A stretch of 64,000 bases of DNA from Oribacterium sp. KHPX15 (GTDB taxonomy: Bacteria; Bacillota; Clostridia; Lachnospirales; Lachnospiraceae): assembly GCF_900107835.1 (NCBI RefSeq), contig NZ_FNRG01000003.1, positions 208,073-272,072 on the forward strand, given 5' to 3'. The notes under the pieces were generated by a model. It worked only from the letters and a program-made list of their open reading frames with translations, searched no databases and was not told where the DNA came from. The translations under genes were made by a program, and so were the position numbers. Every line of letters begins with the position of its first letter. Position 1 is the first letter of the stretch. This document shows positions 15,855-24,887 of the stretch, one piece after another.

Positions 15855-16601
15855 ATGAGAATTATTTTATCGCCTGCTAAAAAAATGAATAAGGATACTG
15901 ATAAACTGGATTATAAGGATCTTCCCGTATTCCTTGAACAGACAGCATGTATCCTGTCCTGGCTTTGTGATCATTCGCTATCAGAACTTCAAAAATTGTG
16001 GGGCTGCAATGAGAAGATAGCGAAGCAGAATTATGAACGTATCAGGGATATGGATTTACACAGTGGCTTAACTCCGGCGATAATTTCATATGAAGGTCTT
16101 GCCTACCAATACATGGCACCTGCAGTATTTGAGAGGAGCTCCATAGATTATGTTCAGGAACATCTGAGGATCCTGTCGGGATTCTACGGAGTCCTGAAGC
16201 CTTTAGATGGTGTGACTCCATATAGACTTGAGATGCAGGCAAAGGTAAGTTTATGTGGTCATAAAGATCTATATGAACTTTGGGGACAGAAACTTTATGA
16301 TGAAGTAAGGGATGGAACCGGAATTATCATTAATCTTGCTTCTAAGGAATATTCAAAGTGTATAGAAAAGTATCTGAAGCCGGATGATACATTTTTAACT
16401 GTAACTTTTGGCGAGACTGTAAATGGAAAGCTTGTGACAAAGGGTACATATGCAAAGATGGCACGTGGCGAGATGGTAAGGTTCATGGCAGAGAACATGA
16501 TAGAAGATCCAAATGAGATAAAGAACTTTGACCGTCTTGGATATGTATTCAGGAATGATTTATCTAAAAGTGATGAACTGGTTTTTGAAAGAAGAAAATG
16601 A
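15855..16601 (+). CDS. yaaA: Peroxide stress protein YaaA
   Basis: A 248-aa member of the YaaA/UPF0246 family, which in E. coli lowers intracellular iron during peroxide stress and binds DNA. The N-terminal MRIILSPAKKM signature, the ISYEGLAYQYM segment and the C-terminal RGEMVRFMAEN and FDRLGYVFRNDL segments are all typical. Length is normal. The ribosome site is weak (only a T/A-rich stretch before the ATG), so expression may be low or leader-dependent. Followed by a strong terminator. Confidence 0.92.
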   Translation: MRIILSPAKKMNKDTDKLDYKDLPVFLEQTACILSWLCDHSLSELQKLWGCNEKIAKQNYERIRDMDLHSGLTPAIISYEGLAYQYMAPAVFERSSIDYVQEHLRILSGFYGVLKPLDGVTPYRLEMQAKVSLCGHKDLYELWGQKLYDEVRDGTGIIINLASKEYSKCIEKYLKPDDTFLTVTFGETVNGKLVTKGTYAKMARGEMVRFMAENMIEDPNEIKNFDRLGYVFRNDLSKSDELVFERRK

Positions 16602-16640
16602 TTTTGTCTTTTTTAGAAAGCTTAAATATGAGAAGCTTGA

Positions 16641-16700
16641 GTATAAAATAAATCCTACGCACATAGAAGACCCTATCGGTACACCCCGGTAGGGTCTTTT
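16641..16700 (+). terminator. Terminator in a duplicated intergenic sequence
   Basis: AGACCCTATCGG (16668-16679) pairs with CCGGTAGGGTCT (16686-16697), followed by TTTT. The terminator and about 25 nt upstream are related to 45081-45140, so this is a dispersed terminator repeat. Confidence 0.8.
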
Positions 16701-16816
16701 AGTTTATTCTTGATAAAATAAACTTCGGATTTTGTGGTATCATTAATGAAGATATCAGATCGAAATAGAATCATAAGAAAAAATAACTGATAAAACCTGA
16801 AAGGAAATAATAAAAT

Positions 16817-17689
16817 ATGGGAAAAAGTTTAGGCGCAAAAATCGTGGGGGATCTTCTTAAGTTCTGGCCAAAGCTTTCAGCGGAGGAAAGCGAGCAGAAA
16901 ATGGTTGAAGCTCTTAAAGCAGAAGAGAAAAAGTCTCCGGCTCCGAAAAATATAGGGACCAGATTTGAGGATAATGAAAACGGCCGCATTTTTTATGTAA
17001 ATGAGAAGGGCGTATCACGTTATACGGTTTTTTATATTCATGGCGGTGCCTACAGATATGATTTCATTCCTATTCACTGGATGTTTATAGAAAAGCTTGT
17101 GAAGGAGACCAATGCTTACGTTATTGCTCCTGCCTACAGACTTGCACCATTCGGGACTTATAAAGAGGCATTTGACCTTATAGTGCCGGTATACAAACAG
17201 TATTGTGAGGAACATCCGGAGAAGAAGATTATTCTCATGGGTGACTCGGCAGGTGGCGGACTCTCGCTTGCCCTGACAGAACATTTTAAAGCAGAAGGTA
17301 TCCGCCTGCCGGACGAGCTGATCCTGCTTTCTCCCTGGGTAGATATCTCAATGGAAAACGAAGACATTAAACAGTATCAGCCTAAGGATCCTTTGATAAC
17401 AGCAGCCTCTGCTGTTTCGGTGGCGAAGCGCTGGGCCGGAGACCTGGATCTTCATGATCCGAAGGTCAGCCCTATTTACGGTGATCTGAAAGGGATTAAG
17501 AACATAACGGTATTCATTGGAACAGATGAGGTTCTGTATCCGGATGTAACAAAGATGTTCAGGATGCTGGATCAGGATGTGTCCAATGAGCTCATAGTGG
17601 GAGAGGGAATGATACACATTTATCCTATCTATCCCATAATAGAATCCATACATGCATGCCATAAAATATTCCATATTGTTTTGAGATAG
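16817..17689 (+). CDS. Alpha/beta hydrolase, hormone-sensitive-lipase-type esterase
   Basis: A 290-aa cytoplasmic esterase. The oxyanion-hole motif HGGAYR (about residue 75), the nucleophile elbow GDSAGGG (about 141-147), the acid in GTDEVLYPD and the His in GMIHIYP complete a Ser-Asp-His triad of the HSL/bacterial acetyl-esterase family. It probably hydrolyses short acyl esters, perhaps on plant xylan fragments in this habitat (inference). AAAGGAAA is a moderate ribosome site. It is a single-gene unit between two terminators. Confidence 0.85.
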   Translation: MGKSLGAKIVGDLLKFWPKLSAEESEQKMVEALKAEEKKSPAPKNIGTRFEDNENGRIFYVNEKGVSRYTVFYIHGGAYRYDFIPIHWMFIEKLVKETNAYVIAPAYRLAPFGTYKEAFDLIVPVYKQYCEEHPEKKIILMGDSAGGGLSLALTEHFKAEGIRLPDELILLSPWVDISMENEDIKQYQPKDPLITAASAVSVAKRWAGDLDLHDPKVSPIYGDLKGIKNITVFIGTDEVLYPDVTKMFRMLDQDVSNELIVGEGMIHIYPIYPIIESIHACHKIFHIVLR

Positions 17690-17695
17690 TGAAAG

Positions 17696-17746
17696 AAAGC
17701 CACCGTGGTAAGTTCCAAAGATGAACCGTTCACGGTGACTTTTGTT
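17696..17746 (+). terminator. Bidirectional terminator between convergent genes
   Basis: AAAGCCACCGTG (17696-17707) pairs with CACGGTGACTTT (17731-17742), one mismatch, with T residues after it and A residues before it, serving the esterase and possibly the response regulator on the other strand. Confidence 0.65.
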
Positions 17747-17826
17747 TATTTCCATAATCTCATTCCATTATGAAGGATACGAGAAGGTCTGACTCATTTT
17801 AGGGAGAACGCAGGGGGCTGCTCATT

Positions 17827-19404
17827 TTACATCACTTTTCTATATTCTGCCGGAGTGATCCCGAATTTCTTTTTAAACAGTCTTGTAAAATATGAATAGT
17901 TATCATAACCGATCGCAAGGGAGATATCCCTGACCGGAGTGTTGGTTTCTGTTAACAGCTTTTTTGCAAGCTCCATACGTTTTTCTATAATGTAGTCCAT
18001 GTAGCTCATCCCTTTTTCCCTTTTGAAAATTTTGGTTATATAGTCAGGGTCAAAGAAAAACATATCAGCCAGATCATTTCTTGATATTTCATCCTTGAAA
18101 TGGGTATCAACGTAATTAAATAATTTTATGATAGACTGCTCTTCACTGTCAGGCTCGGAAAACCGTGAAAATACTTGGACTATATAGTCCAGGTAAAGTC
18201 TGAAGTAGTATTCGGACAGAGAAATATGTCTGTTGAAAAACTGATACGAGTCTTTGCTTAATATATCCTGAGCAGGGATATCCAGTTCATCCAGGTAGGT
18301 ATACAAAAGCTTGTTGATCTCAAAATAAAGGGTTGAAAGGGTTGTACCGGTTAAGGCACCATTAGCCTTGAGCTTTGCTGAGTACTTAAGTACAAGCTGA
18401 TAAAACTGTTCCCAGTCTTTTGAATTTATTACAGTCATAAGTATATCTGTATCCAGTGGTTGTCCGGGACTTATTTTTGCATCAAAATGGGAAAGAGTAA
18501 GTACTTTGTCAATATTGTTTGCATTATCTTTTCTAAGCTGCAGCAATCTGTCCAGAGTAGATGGTAAGGATAAAACAGATTCCGCCTTTGATATGAAAAA
18601 ACTGGAGTGCAGCATTAGTTTTTCTTTTGTTGTAAATACTATCTCCTCTGCCTGGGTTTTGATCATATTAAAATGTGATGAGCCCGCTCCCTCATCCTTA
18701 GGTACAGGCACTAAGGCTATCAGAAGGTTTTCTTCTGTCTGATAAGGCAGGATCAATCCCTTAGTTGAAAAGTGTCCGCCAAATACAGATATAAAGAGTT
18801 TGGTGATCTGCTCATAAATATCATTGATATTGCTGTACTGACATATGATCTGACTGCCATCCTTTAAAACATAGGGATAGATCTGAAAAAGTGATACTAT
18901 AAACTGATCCCCATCATTAACTGCAGAGTCAAATGCCTTAAGCTTGTAGAGAAAATCATCAGGTGAAATCTGCTTTTGAAGAAGATAGTTAACCCAAAGC
19001 TGGTCTCTTGCAGTTTTATTTTTACTGGCATTTGAAACTGATTCTAAAAGTGCATCTTTTATAATGATGGATAACTCATCATAATCAATTGGTTTAAGGT
19101 AATAATGAAAGCTTTTAAGTTCCAAAGCTCTTTTGGCATAGTTGAAATCGGCATAATTTGTAAGAAATATGGCCGGTAAATTGTAGCCGTTTTCCCTGAG
19201 ATACTCCAGTAAATCTATACCAGAACCCTGTGGCATATCTATGTCGCTGAGTAAGATATCGATCTGATTATTATTTATGATCTCTTTGGCTTCTTCAATG
19301 CGATATGCCTTAAAGACATTGTCTATTCCAAGTGTTTTCCAGTCTATTCCTTTTTCTAAAGCGATGACAACAAATCTATCATCGTCTACGATTAATGCAT
19401 TCAT
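17827..19404 (-). CDS. YesN-type AraC-family response regulator
   Basis: A 525-aa response regulator with an N-terminal receiver domain (MNALIVDDD, phospho-Asp in LLSDIDMPQGSG, Lys in LKPIDYDEL), a long middle region, and a C-terminal AraC DNA-binding domain (two helix-turn-helix units, EISRNDLADMFFFDPDYI and the family signature GYDNYSYFTRLFKKKFG). It should activate the divergent sugar ABC operon. The ATG at 19404 is chosen because AAAGGAT lies 9 nt upstream; that ribosome site belongs to an inserted transposon end (19405 onward). Its partner kinase upstream carries an in-frame stop. Confidence 0.9.
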   Translation of the reverse strand: MNALIVDDDRFVVIALEKGIDWKTLGIDNVFKAYRIEEAKEIINNNQIDILLSDIDMPQGSGIDLLEYLRENGYNLPAIFLTNYADFNYAKRALELKSFHYYLKPIDYDELSIIIKDALLESVSNASKNKTARDQLWVNYLLQKQISPDDFLYKLKAFDSAVNDGDQFIVSLFQIYPYVLKDGSQIICQYSNINDIYEQITKLFISVFGGHFSTKGLILPYQTEENLLIALVPVPKDEGAGSSHFNMIKTQAEEIVFTTKEKLMLHSSFFISKAESVLSLPSTLDRLLQLRKDNANNIDKVLTLSHFDAKISPGQPLDTDILMTVINSKDWEQFYQLVLKYSAKLKANGALTGTTLSTLYFEINKLLYTYLDELDIPAQDILSKDSYQFFNRHISLSEYYFRLYLDYIVQVFSRFSEPDSEEQSIIKLFNYVDTHFKDEISRNDLADMFFFDPDYITKIFKREKGMSYMDYIIEKRMELAKKLLTETNTPVRDISLAIGYDNYSYFTRLFKKKFGITPAEYRKVM

Positions 19405-19460
19405 AAATAAAATCCTTTCAGTTGTCGTAGGCGGAAACCCACTGCCCTTTGGGCGGTGGG
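19405..19460 (+). mobile_element. Solo left end of an IS200/IS605-type element (PATE-like)
   Basis: About 55 nt nearly identical to the left end of the IS200/IS605 element at 62769: the same TTCAT before it, then AAATAAAATCCTTTC, GTAGGCGGAAACCCACTGCCC and the hairpin CCACTGCCC/GGGCGGTGG (19439-19459). No tnpA or tnpB is present. IS200/IS605 ends are hairpins recognised by TnpA, and short palindromic relics of them are known. The right boundary was not found; it must lie before the kinase stop at 19478. The CAT of TTCAT is the reverse complement of the regulator ATG. Confidence 0.7.
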
Positions 19461-19477
19461 TAGTTGACAAATACCTC

Positions 19478-21205
19478 TTAATCCGGTGTATATGGTATGT
19501 GAAGGATTACTTTTGCGCCTATTGCATCATTATTTGCAAGTATTAATTCAAACCGATTGTCATATAAAAGCTCTAAGCGTTTCAAACTGTTGCTTAAGCC
19601 AAGGTGCTGACCATCCTTTGATACAGAGATTCCGTTATTGATCTTTTCTATTATTTCTTCATCCAACCCCTGTCCATTATCTGAAATTGTGATCTCAAAA
19701 TAAAATGGCGTTTTGTATTTGGCTGATAAAGAATCAGTGCTGCAGTCATATTTATCGCAGTTGATCCTGATATCTAACGTTTCTCCGTGTGGTATGGCAT
19801 GTTTTATGATGTTTTCCACAAAAGTGATAAGCAGGAGTGGAGGAACCTGTACAAGGGCATAGTCCTCTTTTGTGTGTAATTCATATTTTATGGTGTGACC
19901 TAATCGTAGGTTTTGAATATTAATGTAATCTTCAATGTGGGCTAATTCGCTGCTTAGATTGATGAAATCCTGATCTGCCTGAAACAGGTAGCGCAGATAC
20001 TTTGAAGTAAATGTAAGCATTTTTCTTGCGGTTTCAGTTTCTCCTATGCTAAGCATACTGTCGATAGTGGTCAGTCAATTTAAATAAAAATGAGGTTTGA
20101 TCTGCTGCTGTAAAAAGTGAATAAGGAAGTTATTCTTTTCAAGTTCAGCCTCATAAATATTGATCTTTAGTCTGGTTATTTCATGGGTCAGATTTTTAAA
20201 CTGCCTGTTTATCTGATTCAGCTCCTGAATATTGGTATCAGATAACATGATGGAAGCTTCCTGTGTTTGATCCGGATCTTCCGGAAGTCTGTCCAAGGCA
20301 GCTAAATTATCTGATAATAATTTGATCGGAAGTATGATCTTTCTGTATGTGAACAAAATATATATTCCCATCAGTATTATAAATATCAGTGCCAAAAGAA
20401 AGATCAAAAATAACAGAAAGAATATATGCCCATAATGGCTGAAAACATCCATATAAATGCTTATATCAAATGGAATGTCATACTGTGTATTCTCAATTGC
20501 TATTTTGCTGTAAAACAACGAAGCAGGACCTGATGGAACCTCATTAGTAGCATAGAAAACATTGTTGCCTGACTCAAATTGAATGCAGCCCAGTCTGCCA
20601 AGGTTTAAAGATGATAGAGGGGCGCTCACGTCTTTCATATCAATTGCACTGGCAAATACATAATCTTTATAGCAGATACAGTAATATAAGAAGGTGCAAT
20701 CGTTAAATTCATAAGGTGTCCATTCTATGATGTATGAACTTTGGTTTACATCTGCATCATTTATCAGTTTATCCCTGATAGCCTGATAAGCAGCATAATC
20801 CAGTGCGATGGAAGAGGCATTGATAAAAAGCTGGTTTTCTTTTGAATAAAAGAAATATTGAAACTCATTACCGATGGCATATTGCATTTCGCCTACTCTG
20901 GCTCTCAGGTCCTCGCTGGCCTGACGATAATCACCCATATTGTTATCAGGATTGAAATCCTCCAATACATGTTCGTGAACAACGGTCCATTGAACAAAGT
21001 GTGCTACCGCATCCAACTTGTGAGACAATTCTTTTTCATAAATATCAATAGAGTTTTTAATTGAAGCATCATTCTGTCTTCTCATTTCAGAAAAAGCATA
21101 CCCACTTACCATCAGAAATATCAATCCGATAGGGATTGCAAGAAGCATCAATCTTCTGATATAAAGAGTTGCCTGAAAGGATCTGTTAAATCTTTTTGCT
21201 TTCAT
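19478..21205 (-). pseudogene. YesM-type sensor histidine kinase interrupted by an in-frame UGA
   Basis: Two open frames (20075-21205 and 19478-20056) lie in the same frame and are separated only by a TGA (20075-20077) and five sense codons. Together they give a normal 575-codon kinase: N-terminal transmembrane segment, extracellular sensor of about 230 residues, second transmembrane segment, HAMP-like region, then QQQIKPHFYLN (phospho-acceptor H-box), stop, and LTTID leading to the ATPase domain with VENIIKHAI (N-box) and DNGQGL. The TGA replaces the residue that is often Cys or Thr in this family (PHFLYN-C/T-L). Most simply a nonsense mutation; readthrough or sequencing error are alternatives. 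Confidence 0.8.
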
Positions 21206-21295
21206 ACAAATTACCTTTTGTAAATCACATTTTTTACATTACTTATTATAAAAGGATAGTAGTGAATACTCTATAAGATTGATATTTTAATTCGG

Positions 21296-21328
21296 AAAAG
21301 TGCTATCAGACAATCGTAAAAGTGCTAT
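21296..21328 (+). promoter_or_regulatory. Two direct repeats AAAAGTGCTAT, likely regulator binding sites
   Basis: AAAAGTGCTAT occurs at 21296-21306 and 21318-21328, 22 bp apart (two helical turns), in the divergent region before the permease operon. AraC-type regulators bind such paired direct repeats next to the -35 box. The YesN-like regulator encoded nearby is the obvious candidate. Confidence 0.6.
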
Positions 21329-21385
21329 TTCTCATTTCGGATTATTTATATGATTTGTTTTGTAAAAAACAAGGAGGCAATCCAA

Positions 21386-22303
21386 ATGAGAGAGTTGGCA
21401 CTGAAAAAGAACAATAAGATTTCAAATTATTATCAGCTATATTTATTATTACTTCCCTCGGCAATTCTACTTATATGTTTTTCATATATTCCAATGTGTG
21501 GGATCATTATCGCGTTCCAGGATTATTCTCCGGCATTGGGAATTACAGGAAGTCATTTTGTGGGCTTTAAAAATTTTCTTCAGTTTTTCAGATCATACCA
21601 ATTTGGTGTAACAATAAAAAATACCCTCATTCTCAGCTTATATAGCATACTTGTAGGATTTCCTCTTCCTATCCTTCTTGCACTTATGTGTAATCAGATG
21701 AGATCAGGGAGATTTAAGAAAGTATTTCAGGTCATTACATATTTACCGCATTTTATTTCAACAATGGTTATGTGCGGTTTGATATTGATCTTTCTTTCAC
21801 CAAGCAGTGGCTTATTTGCCAATGTTTTTGGCTTATTCGGAAAAGAGTTTCCTAATCTGATGGCAGACGCAGGCAAATTTAAGCATGTGTATGTATGGAG
21901 CGATATATGGCAGCATCTGGGATGGGACAGTATCATATATCTTGCGGCTCTTGCCGGAGTAGACCCAAGCTTCTATGAAGCTGCAGCTGTGGATGGAGCT
22001 ACAACCCTCCAGAAGATAAAGTATATTGATATCCCGATGATACTTCCGACAGCGATGGTACTTTTGGTTTTAAGAGCCGGCAGCATTTTAGGAATAGGCT
22101 TTGAAAAAGTTTTTTTACTTCAGAATGTTCAGAATATTATGAGTTCTGAGATCATATCAACCTATGTTTATAAGATGGGTATGCAGAGCATGCAATATAG
22201 CCTGTCTACGGCGATTGGACTTTTCAACACGGTGGTCAACCTGATCGTATTACTATTCGTAAACTGGGTTTCCAAAAAGACTACAGAAAGCAGTTTGTTC
22301 TAG
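21386..22303 (+). CDS. Sugar ABC transporter permease, LplB-type
   Basis: First permease of a CUT1-type carbohydrate importer, 305 aa with six membrane segments. The EAA loop that contacts the ATPase is visible as EAAAVDGATTLQKIKYIDIP. The start at 21386 is preferred over an upstream ATG (21350) because AAGGAGG lies 8 nt before it. It is cotranscribed with a second permease (10 nt gap), a binding protein and a GH31 glycosidase. No ATP-binding subunit is encoded here; such LplB/YtcP systems generally share the MsmX-type ATPase made elsewhere. Confidence 0.9.
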   Translation: MRELALKKNNKISNYYQLYLLLLPSAILLICFSYIPMCGIIIAFQDYSPALGITGSHFVGFKNFLQFFRSYQFGVTIKNTLILSLYSILVGFPLPILLALMCNQMRSGRFKKVFQVITYLPHFISTMVMCGLILIFLSPSSGLFANVFGLFGKEFPNLMADAGKFKHVYVWSDIWQHLGWDSIIYLAALAGVDPSFYEAAAVDGATTLQKIKYIDIPMILPTAMVLLVLRAGSILGIGFEKVFLLQNVQNIMSSEIISTYVYKMGMQSMQYSLSTAIGLFNTVVNLIVLLFVNWVSKKTTESSLF

Positions 22304-22312
22304 GAGGAAGTA

Positions 22313-23197
22313 ATGAAAACGAAGGGTTTTTCACAAGATAAAGTAGTGAATGTTGTGTTTTACGTTATTGCCATACTGATGATCCTGATGGTTGTTTATC
22401 CATTGTGGTTTGTAATCATAGCATCTTTCAGTAATCCGGCAGATGTGGCTACAGGTAAGGTATGGTTTTGGCCAAAAAGCATTGATTTCAGAGGCTATAA
22501 GCTGTTATTTGAGCAGGATCAGATATGGAGAAGTTACTTTAATACTATCGTATATACGGTGGTTGGTACCTTAGTGTCTCTGATTGTGAATATAACTGCC
22601 GGTTACGCTATGAGCCGCAAGGATCTGCCGGGCAGAAAATGGATCAATATTTTCTATATTGTTCCAATGTTTATAAACGGCGGTCTCATACCTACGTATC
22701 TTACGGTAAAACAGTTTGGACTTTTGGATAACTGGCTTGTAATGGTACTTCCGTTTGCAGTCAGCACATACAACATTATAGTTGCAAGAACCTTCTTTGA
22801 ATCGACTCTTCCGGAATCATTATGGGAAGCAGCCCAGCTTGATGGCTGTTCTACTTTGAGGTACTTTTTCCAGTTCGTAATTCCGTTATCAAAGGCGGTA
22901 ATAGCAGTTGTCGGATTGTGGACAGCAGTTGGCTTATGGAACTCATGGTTCAATGCTTTGATCTATTTACAAAATGAGGATCTGATGCCATTACAGCTGG
23001 TTCTGAGAAGAATACTTATTGCAAATGAATCTTTGCTGGGAGCTGCAACCGGTACTATGGCCCAGGAATTAAGACAGCTTTCAGATATGATGAAATATGG
23101 TTCTATAGTGGTTTCAACATTGCCTATCATGATGATCTATCCATTCTTACAAAAGTATTTTAATCAGGGCGTAATGATCGGTGCAGTGAAGGGATAA
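22313..23197 (+). CDS. Sugar ABC transporter permease, YtcP-type
   Basis: Second permease of the CUT1 importer, 294 aa, six membrane segments, with the EAA loop LWEAAQLDGCSTLRYFFQFVIP. It ends with the family-typical QKYFNQGVMIGAVKG. TAGGAGG lies before the ATG. It should form the heterodimeric channel with the product of the gene at 21386 and take substrate from the lipoprotein at 23231. Confidence 0.92.
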   Translation: MKTKGFSQDKVVNVVFYVIAILMILMVVYPLWFVIIASFSNPADVATGKVWFWPKSIDFRGYKLLFEQDQIWRSYFNTIVYTVVGTLVSLIVNITAGYAMSRKDLPGRKWINIFYIVPMFINGGLIPTYLTVKQFGLLDNWLVMVLPFAVSTYNIIVARTFFESTLPESLWEAAQLDGCSTLRYFFQFVIPLSKAVIAVVGLWTAVGLWNSWFNALIYLQNEDLMPLQLVLRRILIANESLLGAATGTMAQELRQLSDMMKYGSIVVSTLPIMMIYPFLQKYFNQGVMIGAVKG

Positions 23198-23230
23198 TTT
23201 AAGTTACAATAAAGAAAGAAGGAGCAGACT

Positions 23231-24796
23231 ATGAAAAAGAAATTGAGTATCGCAATAGGGGGATTTTTAACAGCTTCTATGATGCTTACAGCCTGTGGGG
23301 GAACAACATCATCCACAGAGCCGACAAGCGGAAGCGCTGAAGATGACTACAAAGTGGCAACAGTCAGATGGGCTGACTGGGGAGAGGATTATCACAAAGG
23401 TTTTCCTGACCAGGCTGCTGCTGAAGCAGGAATTAATATTACCTGGAACACAATATTAAATTCCGATTGGGGTGATAAGAAGGCTGTTCTTCTTGCAGGC
23501 GGCAATTTACCGGATGCATTTGTCGGATCGATCTGTTTTACAGAGACTGATATCCTCACTAATGCCGGTACTTTTATAGCATTAGACGATTATATCGATG
23601 AATACATGCCAAATCTTAAAAAGATCATGGAAGAAGACGAGACAATGAGAGCACTCGCTACATCTGCTGATGGGCACATCTATGGTCTTCCTTCAAAGAA
23701 GCCATGTCGTCCAACTGTAGCAAATCAGATGTTTATCAATAAGGTATGGCTGGACAATTTAGGTCTGTCAGTTCCTACCACATACGATGAGTATGTAGAG
23801 GTACTCCGAGCATTCAGAGATGAGGATGCAAATGGAAATGGTGACCCGACAGATGAAATCCCATTTGGTCAGGGTTACGCAGATTCAGTTATGTTTTTCT
23901 GTCTTCCATTTGGCACAACCATCGGTGCTGATAGTACATATATGATGGCAGTACAGGATGGTAAGCCTGTATATCTTCCGATTACAGATAACTATAAAGA
24001 TGGAATCAAAGCTATGCATGAATGCTTCGAGGAAGGACTGATCGATCCTGAAATCTTTACAGAAGACACATCTATGCGTGATGCAAAGCTTATGAGTGAA
24101 ACACCTATTGTCGGTTCTGCGCCGGGATGGACAGCAGATGCAACATTTGGTGCAAATGCAGATCAGTATGCAGCACTTCCGGCACTTGTTGGTCCGGATG
24201 GAAATCAGTACATTTCATCAGATCCGGAGCATTGGAATTACAGCAGATATGAATTTGTCGTAACTTCAGATTGTAAAGATCCCGGTCCACTCCTTGCCTG
24301 GGCGGATAAGTTCTATTCAGAAGATGCTTCTATCCAGAATTTTTATGGAGCATTTGGAGTTGGTGTAGAAAAGGATGAGTCAGCAGGAACATATAAGGTT
24401 CTTGAGCCAAACGATGGCAATTCGGCTGATACATTTGCCTGGATCAAATCACTTCGTGACTTCGGTCCCAAATATGTTGCAGATGGCTTTAATGACAAAG
24501 TTTCATATGCCGGTGAAAATGGTGATGCTGCAAAGCTTTTGTTAGATAAAGATGTGAAGCAGTATGCATGTGAAGCATATCCAAATGTTAGCTATACACC
24601 TGACCAACTTAATACTCTTGCAACATTATATGCCGATCTGGAAGCATATGTATCATCAAATCAGGCGACATGGGTTGCTGACGGCGGCCTGGATGAGCAG
24701 TGGGATAAATATATTTCACAGCTTGAAATGATGGGAATTAATGATTTCTTACAGATCCAGCAGGATGCATATGATTGCTATAATGCAAATAAATAA
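23231..24796 (+). CDS. Extracellular solute-binding lipoprotein for oligosaccharides
   Basis: A 521-aa binding protein of the CUT1 importer. The signal peptide ends in the lipobox MLTAC (about Cys22), then a Ser/Thr-rich linker. The body shows the family pattern LLAGGNLPDAFVG, MFINKVWLDNLGL and a calcium-binding-like loop DANGNGDPTDEIPFG (about residues 200-215), common in LplA-type binding proteins for pectin- or glycan-derived oligosaccharides. GAAGGAG lies before the ATG. A terminator follows, which may keep the downstream glycosidase at lower levels. Confidence 0.92.
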   Translation: MKKKLSIAIGGFLTASMMLTACGGTTSSTEPTSGSAEDDYKVATVRWADWGEDYHKGFPDQAAAEAGINITWNTILNSDWGDKKAVLLAGGNLPDAFVGSICFTETDILTNAGTFIALDDYIDEYMPNLKKIMEEDETMRALATSADGHIYGLPSKKPCRPTVANQMFINKVWLDNLGLSVPTTYDEYVEVLRAFRDEDANGNGDPTDEIPFGQGYADSVMFFCLPFGTTIGADSTYMMAVQDGKPVYLPITDNYKDGIKAMHECFEEGLIDPEIFTEDTSMRDAKLMSETPIVGSAPGWTADATFGANADQYAALPALVGPDGNQYISSDPEHWNYSRYEFVVTSDCKDPGPLLAWADKFYSEDASIQNFYGAFGVGVEKDESAGTYKVLEPNDGNSADTFAWIKSLRDFGPKYVADGFNDKVSYAGENGDAAKLLLDKDVKQYACEAYPNVSYTPDQLNTLATLYADLEAYVSSNQATWVADGGLDEQWDKYISQLEMMGINDFLQIQQDAYDCYNANK

Positions 24797-24823
24797 AGGG
24801 TTTTAAGGAACAGTACCGGAGAC

Positions 24824-24864
24824 GGGCGAGCTTACATATGAAATTGGAGGCTTGCCCATTTTTT
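24824..24864 (+). terminator. Hairpin between the binding protein and GH31 genes
   Basis: GGGCGAGC (24824-24831) pairs with GCTTGCCC (24850-24857), one G-T pair, followed by ATTTTTT. It lies within an apparent operon and probably reduces readthrough into the glycosidase gene. Confidence 0.65.
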
Positions 24865-24887
24865 ATGAAACTCAGAGGAGTAATGAA

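Noticed and set aside
20054..20080. Selenocysteine at the in-frame UGA of the kinase
   Set aside because: No convincing SECIS-type hairpin directly follows the UGA (only a 4-bp ATGC/GCAT stem is visible), and no selenocysteine genes are seen in the window. UGA is also used as a normal stop by many genes here.
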